Shown here in pieces: positions 27,610 through 36,323 of a DNA stretch of 64,000 bases. Each line of letters begins with the position of its first letter. Positions within the stretch are counted from its first letter, which is position 1. The stretch is from CAWCUK01 sp963798775. Lineage in GTDB: Bacteria; Bacteroidota; Ignavibacteria; Ignavibacteriales; Ignavibacteriaceae. The notes below the pieces were generated by a model. It was not told the origin of the DNA. It searched no databases and saw only the letters and a program-made list of their open reading frames with translations. The position numbers and the translations under genes were made by a program. The stretch is from contig CAWCUK010000004.1 in NCBI GenBank assembly GCA_963798775.1, positions 682,001-746,000 of the forward strand, written 5' to 3'.

Positions 27610-28066
27610 ATGAAACATGATAAAAAGAACTATCTGATCTTAGATATTCTTTTTTCTTTTTTCTTTTTTGGGTTTCTCTTGCGGTGGTTCCAAATCCGGT
27701 TCCAGCGGTGAAAAAGTTGGAAATTCTGTTCAAAATTCATCGGCACAAGTTAAAGAAAACAGAAGCCGGATTGATGGGAAAGTTCTGGATGTTACTGAAG
27801 GAGAAAAGCATAATTTTACTATTTTTCTAAAAGTATTGAATACTAAAGAAGTCGCCGGCTTCGCCGATTTTACTAAAGAGGGAGATACAATAAAAATTCA
27901 TCCATTCTATAGTGCAAAAGAAGGGGAGGCTATAGATTATTCCGATGAAGAAAACGCGGAAATGACGAAAGCCGTTGAGTTACAGCCGAATGATGAAATT
28001 ACCGCTCCTGTAACATATATCGGGCCGGGTAACAAATGGTTACTTATGAAATGGGAAAATAAATAA
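27610..28066 (+). CDS. Small lipoprotein with a heptanucleotide tract in its signal peptide
   Basis: The mature part (from 27668) reads LGFSCGGSKSGSSG then about 115 polar residues (RIDGKVLDVTEGEKHNFTIF ...), typical of a surface lipoprotein with the cysteine as lipid site. Its start is in another frame: ATG at 27610 gives MKHDKKNYLILDILFSFF. Between them lie three tandem CTTTTTT units (27649-27669). With three units the frames do not join; with two units they do, giving a full signal peptide ILFSFLGFSC. The gene may therefore be phase variable and is OFF in this copy; a sequencing slip is the other reading. Family unknown. It is 18 bp from the next gene. Confidence 0.65.
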
Positions 28067-28084
28067 AGAGAAAGGATTTGGTTA

Positions 28085-28474
28085 ATGTTAAATAAAATCA
28101 CGATTTTAACGCAGGCATTTATTCTCTTTTTTGCGGTTAACTTTACTTTCGGAATAAACCCACCTAAAAACGGAAAATTTCCTAAGACTTTCTGGAGAAA
28201 AATTAACGCTGATAAAAACCTTGTAAAATACCGTGATCCTGGCTGGATGAAAAAAATGGAAGCGCGGAAAGAACTTCGCGAGAAAATGAGTTTAGGTAAA
28301 GTCCCTAATAAAGTTTTTAATTCCGATCATTTTATTATTCCCGTTTTACTGGCTAATTATAGTGATAAACCGGGGATAAAAAGCGTTCAGAAAGTCCAGA
28401 CTAATTTATTCGGGAACAATTTACTGGTAAAAAATATGAAGTATCATCAGCAATATGTTTTTAACCGAAACTGA
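28085..28474 (+). pseudogene. Secreted protein, possible N-terminal remnant of an M6-type metalloprotease
   Basis: A 129-residue frame with a signal peptide (MLNKITILTQAFILFFAVNFTFG) and then a stretch resembling the propeptide and first strand of M6 (immune inhibitor A) proteases: a basic helix, DHFIIPVLLANYSD (compare IPVILVNFSD) and QTNLFGNN. The conserved zinc motif HEXXH is absent because the frame stops at 28474, and no continuation was found in the next 450 bp. It is either a truncated gene or a short unrelated exported protein. The family link is weak. Confidence 0.4.
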
Positions 28475-28918
28475 AACAATTTTTATTTTTAATTCTATTC
28501 ATTCTCGGTATTTACTTTTATTATTATACATTGGATCATAAATTAATTAAAAATGCAGTTCTAACTGAGTATCAGACATCTTATAATATAAACCCTGATT
28601 CAATATATCTCAATTTATGTTGGAAAAACTTGAACTGGTCCCGAGTTTAAATGGGGTTGGGCATATTTATTTGTTAAAAAATGTTAAAGAAAACCGAAAA
28701 TAATTTGTTTGGAGCAGCGATATAACTTACTTGCCAATTTATAAATGATTTCCTTATCTTGTTGACGTAAATGATGGAAACGGCAGTTTTAATAAAAAGT
28801 TTGGAGCTATATATACCGGTTTAAGGCTGGGAAATGGGGTAAACATAAAGATAGCTGCTTGTTTTTGTTGAATTGTAATTGCGGAAAACACTTTAGATCC
28901 TTTCCAAATTTTTATTAG
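28475..28918. other. Non-coding or decayed stretch
   Basis: No complete gene. A 58-codon frame starting near 28471 without a normal start codon reads LKQFLFLILFILGIYFYYYT followed by a polar part and stops at about 28648; it looks like the beginning of a membrane-anchored protein. Further along, short strings such as FPYLVDVNDGNGSFNKKFG (about 28750-28806) suggest degraded coding sequence. Likely a gene graveyard left by deletion. Confidence 0.35.
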
Positions 28919-28930
28919 AAGGAATTAACA

Positions 28931-31192
28931 ATTACTTTTTACAGATTTCAGATATTGTTGATAATTCTTGCTTTTCCACTATTTGTGAAAAACGCGTTCC
29001 CACAGTCGCCTGCAGACAGTATTAGATATTATTCGCCGCTTGAACATTTGGAAGACCTAAGACGCATACTTACCAACTATTTTTCCATTCTCGGGCCGGA
29101 GAATAAAGAACTAATTAAAAAGTATAGTGAACAAATTAAGGAATATCAAAAAAACGGCTCGGTTAAAGAGGAAATCGATGCACTCTTAAAATCAGGTGAT
29201 ATTTATTTTAGAGGGGGTTTATATAATGATGCTTTTAGGTATTATTTCAGCGCGTTAAGAAAATCCGACGGCGTTAGGGATTCGATGAAATCTGCTTTTA
29301 TAAAAATCAAAATCGGCCGTGTTTATTATTTCTCCGATTTATGGTCCTCACTTGATTACATAGGAATCGGGGGAAAAGAGTTATTAAAATCAAAAGATCC
29401 TGCAATGGTTGCTTATGCGTACTACGCAGAAGGCACCGTTGAAAAAGATGGGAAAAAAGCAGCCCAGCTTTTTAAGAAAGCTCTTTCCATACAGAAGCAA
29501 ATCATTAAGGAAAAACCAAATGATTATAAAACTAATGAAAGACTTTCTTATTATTTAAATGCAAGCGGTGATGTGAAAGCTGCATTAAAGATTGCAGAGA
29601 AAATAGGAAACGAATGGCTCGTCGTTCTATATTTGAATAATATTGGTTACGATATGGTTCTTAAGGGGAAAGTAAAAGCATCTCTCCCAATTTATTTCCG
29701 TTCGCTCAATATCTGCATTACCAAAAGATATAAAACTCTTCTCCGCAATACATACGAAAATATAGCGCGAGTTTACAGGTTTTTAGGCGAATATAAAAAG
29801 GCTGATTTATATGATCAATATATGCATTATGTTGAAGAGAGCCTTTATAAAGAACGGTTTGCAATTCAAGCTTCGGATTCAAAAATAAAATATGAAAGCA
29901 AAAAAAAGGAAATTGAGAATAAAAATCTGAAAGAAAAAGAAGGAATTCTTGCACAAAATATTAATAATGAAATAAAGCAAAAATACTTTTTGGTTATAGG
30001 TATAATGATAATTTCTATGTTTACTTTCTTCACGTTTTTCAGCAGAAGAAAAGTAAAAATTGCGAATTTACTTCTGGATAAACAAAACAATGAAATATCG
30101 AGACAGAGAGATAGTTTAGAAGTTTTAAATAAAGAATTGCAGACAAGTGAAGAAAATCTAAAAACAGCCCAAGAAACAGCACAAATAGCAAACTGGGAAT
30201 GGGATTTTATAAATGATAAACTGACTTTTTCCGAGTTTCTTCCGCGCTTATTTGAAGTTGACCCGTCAAATTTAAAAGACAATTTTAGAGAAACAATTAT
30301 AAAAAAAATTCATCCGGGAGATAGAAAGCAATTCGAAGATTTCTATTACAAAAATAATGAAGTTAAAAAAAGCGAAGAAATAGAATATAGGTTAATATTG
30401 AGTGAAGGAGAAAACTGGATCCGTTCAAAAAGAGTTGTTTTGAGAAATAATGATGGTAAAGTTGACAAGATATTTGGAACAGTTCAAAATATAACCAAAG
30501 AAAAAATTGAAGCCGAAATAAAAATTGAAATGGCTGCACAGCAGTCTTTTACTAAAAGATTAATCGAAGAACAGGAAAAAGAAAGAAAAAGAATTGCAGG
30601 CGAACTTCATGACAGCATAGGGCAGGATATTCTATTAATAAAAAACATGGCGCAGCTTGCGCTGCAGAAAAATAATATAGACAACTCTACTTATGAAAAT
30701 CTTAATGAAATAAATAATTCCTCATCAGATTTGTTGGGATTAGTAAGAGAAATATCCTTCAACCTTAGGCCGGCTCACCTGGAAAGACTTGGATTAACCG
30801 AAACTATTTTATCAGCTGTTAATAAAATAAAAGAAGCTTACGGAATTAATATTACCTGCAGTGTAGACAATATTGATGATATTCTTAATGACGAGGATGA
30901 AATAAATTTCTTTAGAATAATACAGGAAGGTATGAATAATATTATTAAACATTCAAATGCCGGCTTAGCCTCGATTGAGATAATTAAAAATGCTCACAAT
31001 ATATATCTTAATATTTCTGATGACGGACAAGGATTTGATTTAGTGAACGGGATTGAACATTCCGGCGGATTTGGCTTAAGTAATATTTTAAATAGAGTGA
31101 AAATATTGAACGGAGTTTTAAATATTGAAACTGCAAAATCCGAAGGAACAAAACTGAAAATTAAAATACCAGTGAGGAAAAATGGAAAATAA
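28931..31192 (+). CDS. TPR-PAS-HisKA_3 sensor histidine kinase
   Basis: A sensor kinase of about 750 residues. Counting from a TTG at 28955: signal peptide to about residue 20, TPR-like helices about 60-300, a membrane helix (YFLVIGIMIISMFTFFTFF, about 342-362), a coiled coil, a PAS domain (about 408-515), a HisKA_3 box EEQEKERKRIAGELHDSIGQ with the phospho-histidine in LHD, and HATPase_c ending GTKLKIKIPV. It pairs with the NarL-type regulator that overlaps its end by 11 bp. Start: the only good ribosome site (AAGGA, 28919-28923) is spaced for an ATT at 28931, which also gives a charged signal-peptide start (TFYRFQILL); TTG 28955 is the conventional alternative. Confidence 0.88.
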   Translation: MTFYRFQILLIILAFPLFVKNAFPQSPADSIRYYSPLEHLEDLRRILTNYFSILGPENKELIKKYSEQIKEYQKNGSVKEEIDALLKSGDIYFRGGLYNDAFRYYFSALRKSDGVRDSMKSAFIKIKIGRVYYFSDLWSSLDYIGIGGKELLKSKDPAMVAYAYYAEGTVEKDGKKAAQLFKKALSIQKQIIKEKPNDYKTNERLSYYLNASGDVKAALKIAEKIGNEWLVVLYLNNIGYDMVLKGKVKASLPIYFRSLNICITKRYKTLLRNTYENIARVYRFLGEYKKADLYDQYMHYVEESLYKERFAIQASDSKIKYESKKKEIENKNLKEKEGILAQNINNEIKQKYFLVIGIMIISMFTFFTFFSRRKVKIANLLLDKQNNEISRQRDSLEVLNKELQTSEENLKTAQETAQIANWEWDFINDKLTFSEFLPRLFEVDPSNLKDNFRETIIKKIHPGDRKQFEDFYYKNNEVKKSEEIEYRLILSEGENWIRSKRVVLRNNDGKVDKIFGTVQNITKEKIEAEIKIEMAAQQSFTKRLIEEQEKERKRIAGELHDSIGQDILLIKNMAQLALQKNNIDNSTYENLNEINNSSSDLLGLVREISFNLRPAHLERLGLTETILSAVNKIKEAYGINITCSVDNIDDILNDEDEINFFRIIQEGMNNIIKHSNAGLASIEIIKNAHNIYLNISDDGQGFDLVNGIEHSGGFGLSNILNRVKILNGVLNIETAKSEGTKLKIKIPVRKNGK

Positions 31193-31822
31193 AATCAAAA
31201 TATTAATTGCGGATGATCATCCGCTTTTCTCGCAGGGCCTAGCCTATGTTCTTAACCGGGTAGAAAAGTATTATTTGATAGGACAAGCAAAAAACGGGGA
31301 AGAGGTATTAACGTTGATAGATGAACATCAACCAGACGTAGCGGTTTTGGATGTACAAATGCCTAAGAAAGATGGGTTTGAAGTAGCAAAATACATACTT
31401 AGAGAAAAATTACCTACGAAAATTGTTTTCCTTACAATGTTTAAGGAGAAAGAATTCGTAAAAAAAATTTTTGAAATGGGAATAAAAGGATACGTATTAA
31501 AAGAGAATGCCGTAACCGAAATTGTAAATTGTATTGAATCTGTTATGCAGGATGAAATTTATATAAGCCCGCAAGTATCGAAAGTTTTATTAAATAAAGA
31601 AAAACAAAAAACTTATAAACCGGATGAGAAATTAACACCCGCACAAAGTAAATTTTAAAGTTGATAGCACAGGAAAAAAGCAGCAAAGAAATTGCCGAAG
31701 AATTATTTATCAGCGTTAAAACCGTTGAAAATCATCGAAGCAATATTTGTAAAAAATTGGGGATAACGGGAAATTCCGCACTTTTAATATATGCACTTAA
31801 AAATATTTCCGACCTTTCATAG
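31182..31822 (+). CDS. NarL/LuxR-family response regulator (one frameshift)
   Basis: Receiver domain with D11-D12, phospho-acceptor D57 (AVLDVQMP) and K108 region (GYVLKENA), then a LuxR-type helix-turn-helix. One A is missing from the run 31650-31652; with it restored, LTPAQSKILKLIAQEKSSKE joins IAEELFISVKTVENHRSNIC and KKLGITGNSALL, ending at the TAG 31820-31822 (about 213 residues, normal length). As read, the protein stops at 31658 before its DNA-binding part. Start overlaps the kinase gene by 11 bp, so the two are co-translated partners. Confidence 0.88.
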
Positions 31823-31836
31823 GTACCGGTACCTAT
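31819..31836. repeat. Perfect 18-bp palindrome at the end of the regulator gene
   Basis: ATAGGTACCGGTACCTAT is a complete two-fold palindrome without a loop. It covers the TAG stop of the NarL-type regulator. It lacks a following T run, so it is not a normal terminator; an operator for the next gene (31933) is possible. Confidence 0.6.
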
Positions 31837-31932
31837 AAGCTGGTAAAAATGAAGCCCCTCCCCTATTTAAAGAACCTACAGCTAATTATATCTTGCCAAT
31901 AAAATAAACACACCATAAAGCGGATACAATCT

Positions 31933-32274
31933 TTGACGATTCTAATCGTGGACGATAATAAAAAAATAAGAAGTCTTATAAAGATAATACTGCAAAAGGA
32001 CGGACATAATATCATAGAAGCCGGTAACGGTTTATCAGGTATTAAAGTGTTTCTGGAAAAACGCCCAGACGTAGTATTAATGGATATAAGAATGGAAGGT
32101 CTTGACGGAATTGATGCGACGCGCGTTATAAGGCAAGAATCCTCAGAGGTGAAAATTATTATAGTAACCGATTATAATGAAGAACAACTTCGTAGAAAAG
32201 CGAAAAAAGCCGGTGCGGACGGCTATCTGCTTAAAGAGAATTTACTCTCTCTGAAAGAAATGCTTAAAAACTGA
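31933..32274 (+). CDS. Stand-alone CheY-like receiver protein
   Basis: A 113-residue single-domain receiver: acidic pocket D7-D8, phospho-acceptor D51 in VLMDIRMEG, switch T near 84 (IIVTDYN) and K106 region in GYLLKENL. No output domain, so it must act by protein contact or as a phosphate sink. It follows the TPR kinase and NarL regulator at 110 bp and may take part in their relay (inference). Start TTG at 31933; no strong ribosome site is visible. Confidence 0.85.
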   Translation: MTILIVDDNKKIRSLIKIILQKDGHNIIEAGNGLSGIKVFLEKRPDVVLMDIRMEGLDGIDATRVIRQESSEVKIIIVTDYNEEQLRRKAKKAGADGYLLKENLLSLKEMLKN

Positions 32275-32385
32275 TTCACATAAATCAATAGTGACAGATT
32301 TTCAAAAATTACAGATAGTAGTTTTTCCCGAATTATAATAAAAATTAAAAGAAATTTTATTAATTAATATATAAAAGGTATAAAC

Positions 32386-35300
32386 ATGAAAACACTTTTT
32401 ATTTTAATATTACTCTGTTCTGAAATGGTACTTGCACAAAGCTCTGTCCCACCGGCGAATGGTGACGGAAGCCAAGGCAATCCTTATCAAATTACCTCGA
32501 TAAATAACTTATTATGGATATATACCCAGACTAATAATACAGGATGGGGTGGTGTTAATAATACATGGGGAAAGTACTATAAGCAAATGAATGATATAGA
32601 TGCATCAGCCACAAGTGGATGGACTGGAGGTTTTCCGCCAATTGGAACATCAAGTCCTAATCACCAATTTGGAGGGCATTATGATGGGCAGGGTTATAAA
32701 ATTACCGGATTATATATCAATCGAAGTTCTACTGATTATATTGGACTTTTCGGATATTTCTTGGGAAATGCAGAAATAAAAAATTTGATTATCGAATCTC
32801 CTTCTATTACCGGAAATAATTATGTCGGTGCGCTGGTAGGAAAAAATGATGGAGCTACTATTACTAATTGTTCAGTTAGCTGCGGCACTGACAGCATATC
32901 AGGTAGTTCTTATGTCGGCGGATTAATTGGAAACAATCAGCTAGGAACTATTACTAATTGTTTAGTTAGCGACAGCACCGGAAGCACTGCAGTATATGGT
33001 AGTTCCGATGTCGGTGGGTTAATTGGAGAAAATCAAGCAGGCACGATATCTAGTAGTTGTTTTATTGGTAAAATAAATGGCTCTAGCTCTACTGCCGTTG
33101 GAGGATTAATTGGTTATGAAACAAATCCTTCTCAAACATGGGGTAATCTTGTACTTCAGAATTCTTTTTTCCAGGGAAGTATTCCAAGAGGAATTGCTGC
33201 TTCCGCAGGTCTTATTGGCTACGCGGATGATACTTGTAGTATTTCTGATTGTTATGCTGCAGCAAGTATGACCGGATCCCCATTGATCAACACTAATAGC
33301 AATATAACAATTCAATCTACTTATTATGATGTTAGCCTTAATAATACTAATTCCCCTTATGGAACACCATTGAGTACAAGTCAAATGCAGCAGAAAAGCA
33401 GTTTTAGCGGTTGGGATTTTACAAATACGTGGAAGATACTATCTAACGAGTATCCAAAATTGAAAGCAATTTTCCCTCCGGAAATTATATCTGTTTCACC
33501 TTCCGATAACGGAACAATTACTTCAAACCCGTCTAATTTAGTAATTGCATTCGACGAAAATGTTACAGCCCAATCCGGTAAGTATATTACAATTTATGAT
33601 AGTAACAATAACAGTGTTGAGCAAATTGATGCTTCAAGTTCAAATGTTTCTGTATCCGGAAGTGAAGTTACTGTTTCGCCTGCTTCAACACTTAGCAGTG
33701 GAAGTTATTATATTTTACTTGACGCAGGCAGTTTTATTAATGCCGCTAATAATGAGTTTGCGGGGATTTCAAGCAGCTCCGGCTGGAATTTTAATTTGGT
33801 AGAACCTGATAGTATTCCCGGAAATGCAGTTTCATTTCCAGGGACAGCTAGCCAAAATAATTTTATTGATGTCCCTTATAATGCTTCATTAAATCCATCG
33901 GATAATTTTACAATTGAATTTTGGGTAAATCCAAGCGGGAAAGGGTCAGGTGTATACAATCCTTGTCCTCTCTCATCTCAATCTAATGATGGAACAACTA
34001 AAGGCTTTTATTTTTTTTATAACACTGGTGGAAATTGGGCTGCCTTTCTGGGAGGAGGAGGCACAGTATGGTCTGTCATTTTGGGACCAACGGTAACAAC
34101 TGGCAAATGGTACCACCTGGCACTTACATATTCCGGTGGTACAATGAAATTTTATGTGAACGGCATATTATCCAATACTGCAACAAACGTACCTTTCGTT
34201 CCAAATTCAAACGGCGATTTTTATATCGGAGATTTGGGACAACATCTAGGATCATCCCCATTTTATGGTAAAGTGGATCAAGTAAGGCTTTGGAAAACAG
34301 CAAGAACCCAACAGGAGATAAGAGCAAATATGTACCTAACATTGCCGGGCAATCCGGGAGACCTTATAGCATATTATCAATTTAATGAAGCAAGCGGAAC
34401 AACAACGAACGACCTTATTAGCGGATTTACAGGAACCTTTGTTGGTAATGTTAGTCGAGAAACTTCTACTGTCCCGCTTGGTAGCGGTACAGACCAAGAT
34501 ACAACCGGTTTTACATCGGGAACTGCAAATCTTGCAAATGTCTCTTTAACAACATCTGATAATTTTGATAATCCTGTTGATTTGTACATAACTGAATTAG
34601 ATGCTGCACCCAATACCTCTAACGGAATAAGCGGTACACAATTATCAAATAAATACTGGAAAATAAGTGCTTTTGGTACTCCCGGCACTTTTTCAGTAAA
34701 ACTTACTTTTACCGTACCGTCATCATTTACAAATAACGGGGGCGCGAATCCTTCAAGTTATACACTATACCACAGAACCGGAAATGATGATGGTTCGTGG
34801 ACTCCCGTTGTAAGCGGGGCCTCAATTTTATCTGCAAATTCCATTACTTTTGACGGGATAAGCAGCTTTAGCCAATTTACAATAGGTAGCACAAGCCCTC
34901 TTCCGGTTGAATTAAATTCCTTTACAGCAAAAGTAAATGAAAACAAAGTAGTGCTTAACTGGCAAACCGCCACAGAAATTAATAATTACGGATTTGAAAT
35001 ACAGCGGTCAGCAGGCAGCAGTCAGCCATCAGCTAATGCCACAGCTGAAAGCCGAACGCTGAATACTGATAGCTGGCAAAAAATTGGGATTGTAAAAGGA
35101 CATGGAAACAGCAATTCACCAAAGGAATATTCTTTTACAGATGAATCGGTGAAAAATGGAAAATATTCATACAGATTAAAACAGATCGATTCGGATGGTC
35201 AATTTACATATTCAAAAACTATTGAGCTGGAAATAAATAAAATACCAAACGAATTTGCATTATATCAGAATTATCCTAATCCATTTAATCCAACTACAGA

Positions 35301-35511
35301 AATAAAATATAGTCTCGCAAAGGACGGTTTTATTCAGTTAGAAGTCTATAATATAATCGGGCAAAAAGTTTTAACCGCAGTTGATGAATTTCAATCGGCA
35401 GGAAACCATAGCGTTCAAATTAATGGAGCGGAGCTTTCAAGCGGAACTTATTTTTATAAATTAAAAAGGGGGGATTTTTATCAAGTAAAGAAGATGGTTT
35501 TGTTGAAATGA
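32386..35511 (+). CDS. Secreted GLUG / Ig-like / LamG protein with type IX sorting domain
   Basis: A 1041-residue surface protein. Signal peptide MKTLFILILLCSEMVLAQ. GLUG-type repeats (YVGALVGKN, YVGGLIGNN, DVGGLIGEN) occupy about 130-290. An SbsA-type Ig-like domain (IISVSPSDNGTITSNPSNLV) covers about 364-475, a LamG/concanavalin-like domain (FTIEFWVNPSG ... KVDQVRLWKTARTQQEI) about 480-670. Then come LPVELNSFTAKVNENKVVLN and the C-terminal sorting domain LYQNYPNPFNPTTEIKYSL ... MVLLK (about 958-1041). The LamG part suggests carbohydrate or matrix binding. It probably travels through the same type IX route as the protein at 22758. An AAAAGGTATAAAC ribosome site precedes the ATG. Confidence 0.85.
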   Translation: MKTLFILILLCSEMVLAQSSVPPANGDGSQGNPYQITSINNLLWIYTQTNNTGWGGVNNTWGKYYKQMNDIDASATSGWTGGFPPIGTSSPNHQFGGHYDGQGYKITGLYINRSSTDYIGLFGYFLGNAEIKNLIIESPSITGNNYVGALVGKNDGATITNCSVSCGTDSISGSSYVGGLIGNNQLGTITNCLVSDSTGSTAVYGSSDVGGLIGENQAGTISSSCFIGKINGSSSTAVGGLIGYETNPSQTWGNLVLQNSFFQGSIPRGIAASAGLIGYADDTCSISDCYAAASMTGSPLINTNSNITIQSTYYDVSLNNTNSPYGTPLSTSQMQQKSSFSGWDFTNTWKILSNEYPKLKAIFPPEIISVSPSDNGTITSNPSNLVIAFDENVTAQSGKYITIYDSNNNSVEQIDASSSNVSVSGSEVTVSPASTLSSGSYYILLDAGSFINAANNEFAGISSSSGWNFNLVEPDSIPGNAVSFPGTASQNNFIDVPYNASLNPSDNFTIEFWVNPSGKGSGVYNPCPLSSQSNDGTTKGFYFFYNTGGNWAAFLGGGGTVWSVILGPTVTTGKWYHLALTYSGGTMKFYVNGILSNTATNVPFVPNSNGDFYIGDLGQHLGSSPFYGKVDQVRLWKTARTQQEIRANMYLTLPGNPGDLIAYYQFNEASGTTTNDLISGFTGTFVGNVSRETSTVPLGSGTDQDTTGFTSGTANLANVSLTTSDNFDNPVDLYITELDAAPNTSNGISGTQLSNKYWKISAFGTPGTFSVKLTFTVPSSFTNNGGANPSSYTLYHRTGNDDGSWTPVVSGASILSANSITFDGISSFSQFTIGSTSPLPVELNSFTAKVNENKVVLNWQTATEINNYGFEIQRSAGSSQPSANATAESRTLNTDSWQKIGIVKGHGNSNSPKEYSFTDESVKNGKYSYRLKQIDSDGQFTYSKTIELEINKIPNEFALYQNYPNPFNPTTEIKYSLAKDGFIQLEVYNIIGQKVLTAVDEFQSAGNHSVQINGAELSSGTYFYKLKRGDFYQVKKMVLLK

Positions 35512-36320
35512 TATTATTGCAAGATTTTTTATTCCCAAAATTACATTATTAAAGAATTGTTGGCGCAGACTGCACTCTGCGCTTTGTAAAAAATTTGAAA
35601 ATATATTTCCGTTATGTAAACAGTTCTTCCTTTACTTTTCTTGGCGCAAGAAAAGTAAAACAAAAGAACATGCGCTGGAAAGTCTTTGCTAAAATTCCAT
35701 TTCGCTTCACTAAGAGAAAATAACTCGCCCGGAGGAACCGTGCTCAAACAGATTTTCTCTTTTAACGTTCCGCTCCATTGAATTTTTTTACGCAAATTCT
35801 TTTAGGCGCGGGGTTGGCTTCGCTCTGCTTCGCAATGAACAATTAATAACTAACAATGAACAATTTCTGCAAAAGGCATTGTGAGCGTAGCGAGAAATCT
35901 TGCTTCGCAATTAGTAATTTCTAATGAATAATTACTATAAAAAATTCGTTGGCGCAGACTATTAGGAGTTGAATGTTTTAAAGGCGGTTGTTGATCAGAG
36001 AAAAGATTTATTCCGCCTATCTCTTTATAAATTTCAAAAAGAATTGACGAAAAGATTTTTATCTATAGGGTGAATTATAACTTGAAATTATTGAAAGATT
36101 GCAATATTCAAATCAATACATAATCCCGCCGGTGTTATTCTTTAATATATAAAGAGTTTAATTTCTTATATTAAGGCCGCTTTTATTTTTTGATTATACA
36201 GAAATGAAGTAAAAATAATTAGCATTAACATTAAGCTTTTTTATTTATATTTATTATTTTAGCCACCGTTAAAAATAATTATATAATTCTTTATTCGATT
36301 TAAGTATAATATGAGAGGTT
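35512..36320. other. 810-bp non-coding gap with an interspersed hairpin repeat
   Basis: No gene is supported. The left half holds a long hairpin at 35622-35669 (listed separately) and GC-richer words TTGGCGCAGACT at about 35561 and 35949, so the block between is bounded by a short direct repeat. The middle has degenerate direct repeats around ATGAACAATTAATAACTAAC. The right part is AT-rich and must hold the kup promoter. Confidence 0.5.
35622..35669. repeat. Interspersed hairpin repeat
   Basis: TTTACTTTTCTTG (35631-35643) and CAAGAAAAGTAAA (35647-35659) pair perfectly around GCG, and an outer GTTCTT/AAGAAC stem encloses them. Similar CTTTTCTTG...CAAGAAAAG hairpins are common as dispersed repeats in Bacteroidota genomes. 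No transposase is adjacent. Confidence 0.65.
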
Positions 36321-36323
36321 TTG

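Noticed and set aside
35512..36320. c-di-AMP (ydaO-type) riboswitch ahead of kup
   Set aside because: I could not find its conserved core in the gap; what is seen is repeat DNA and AT-rich sequence.
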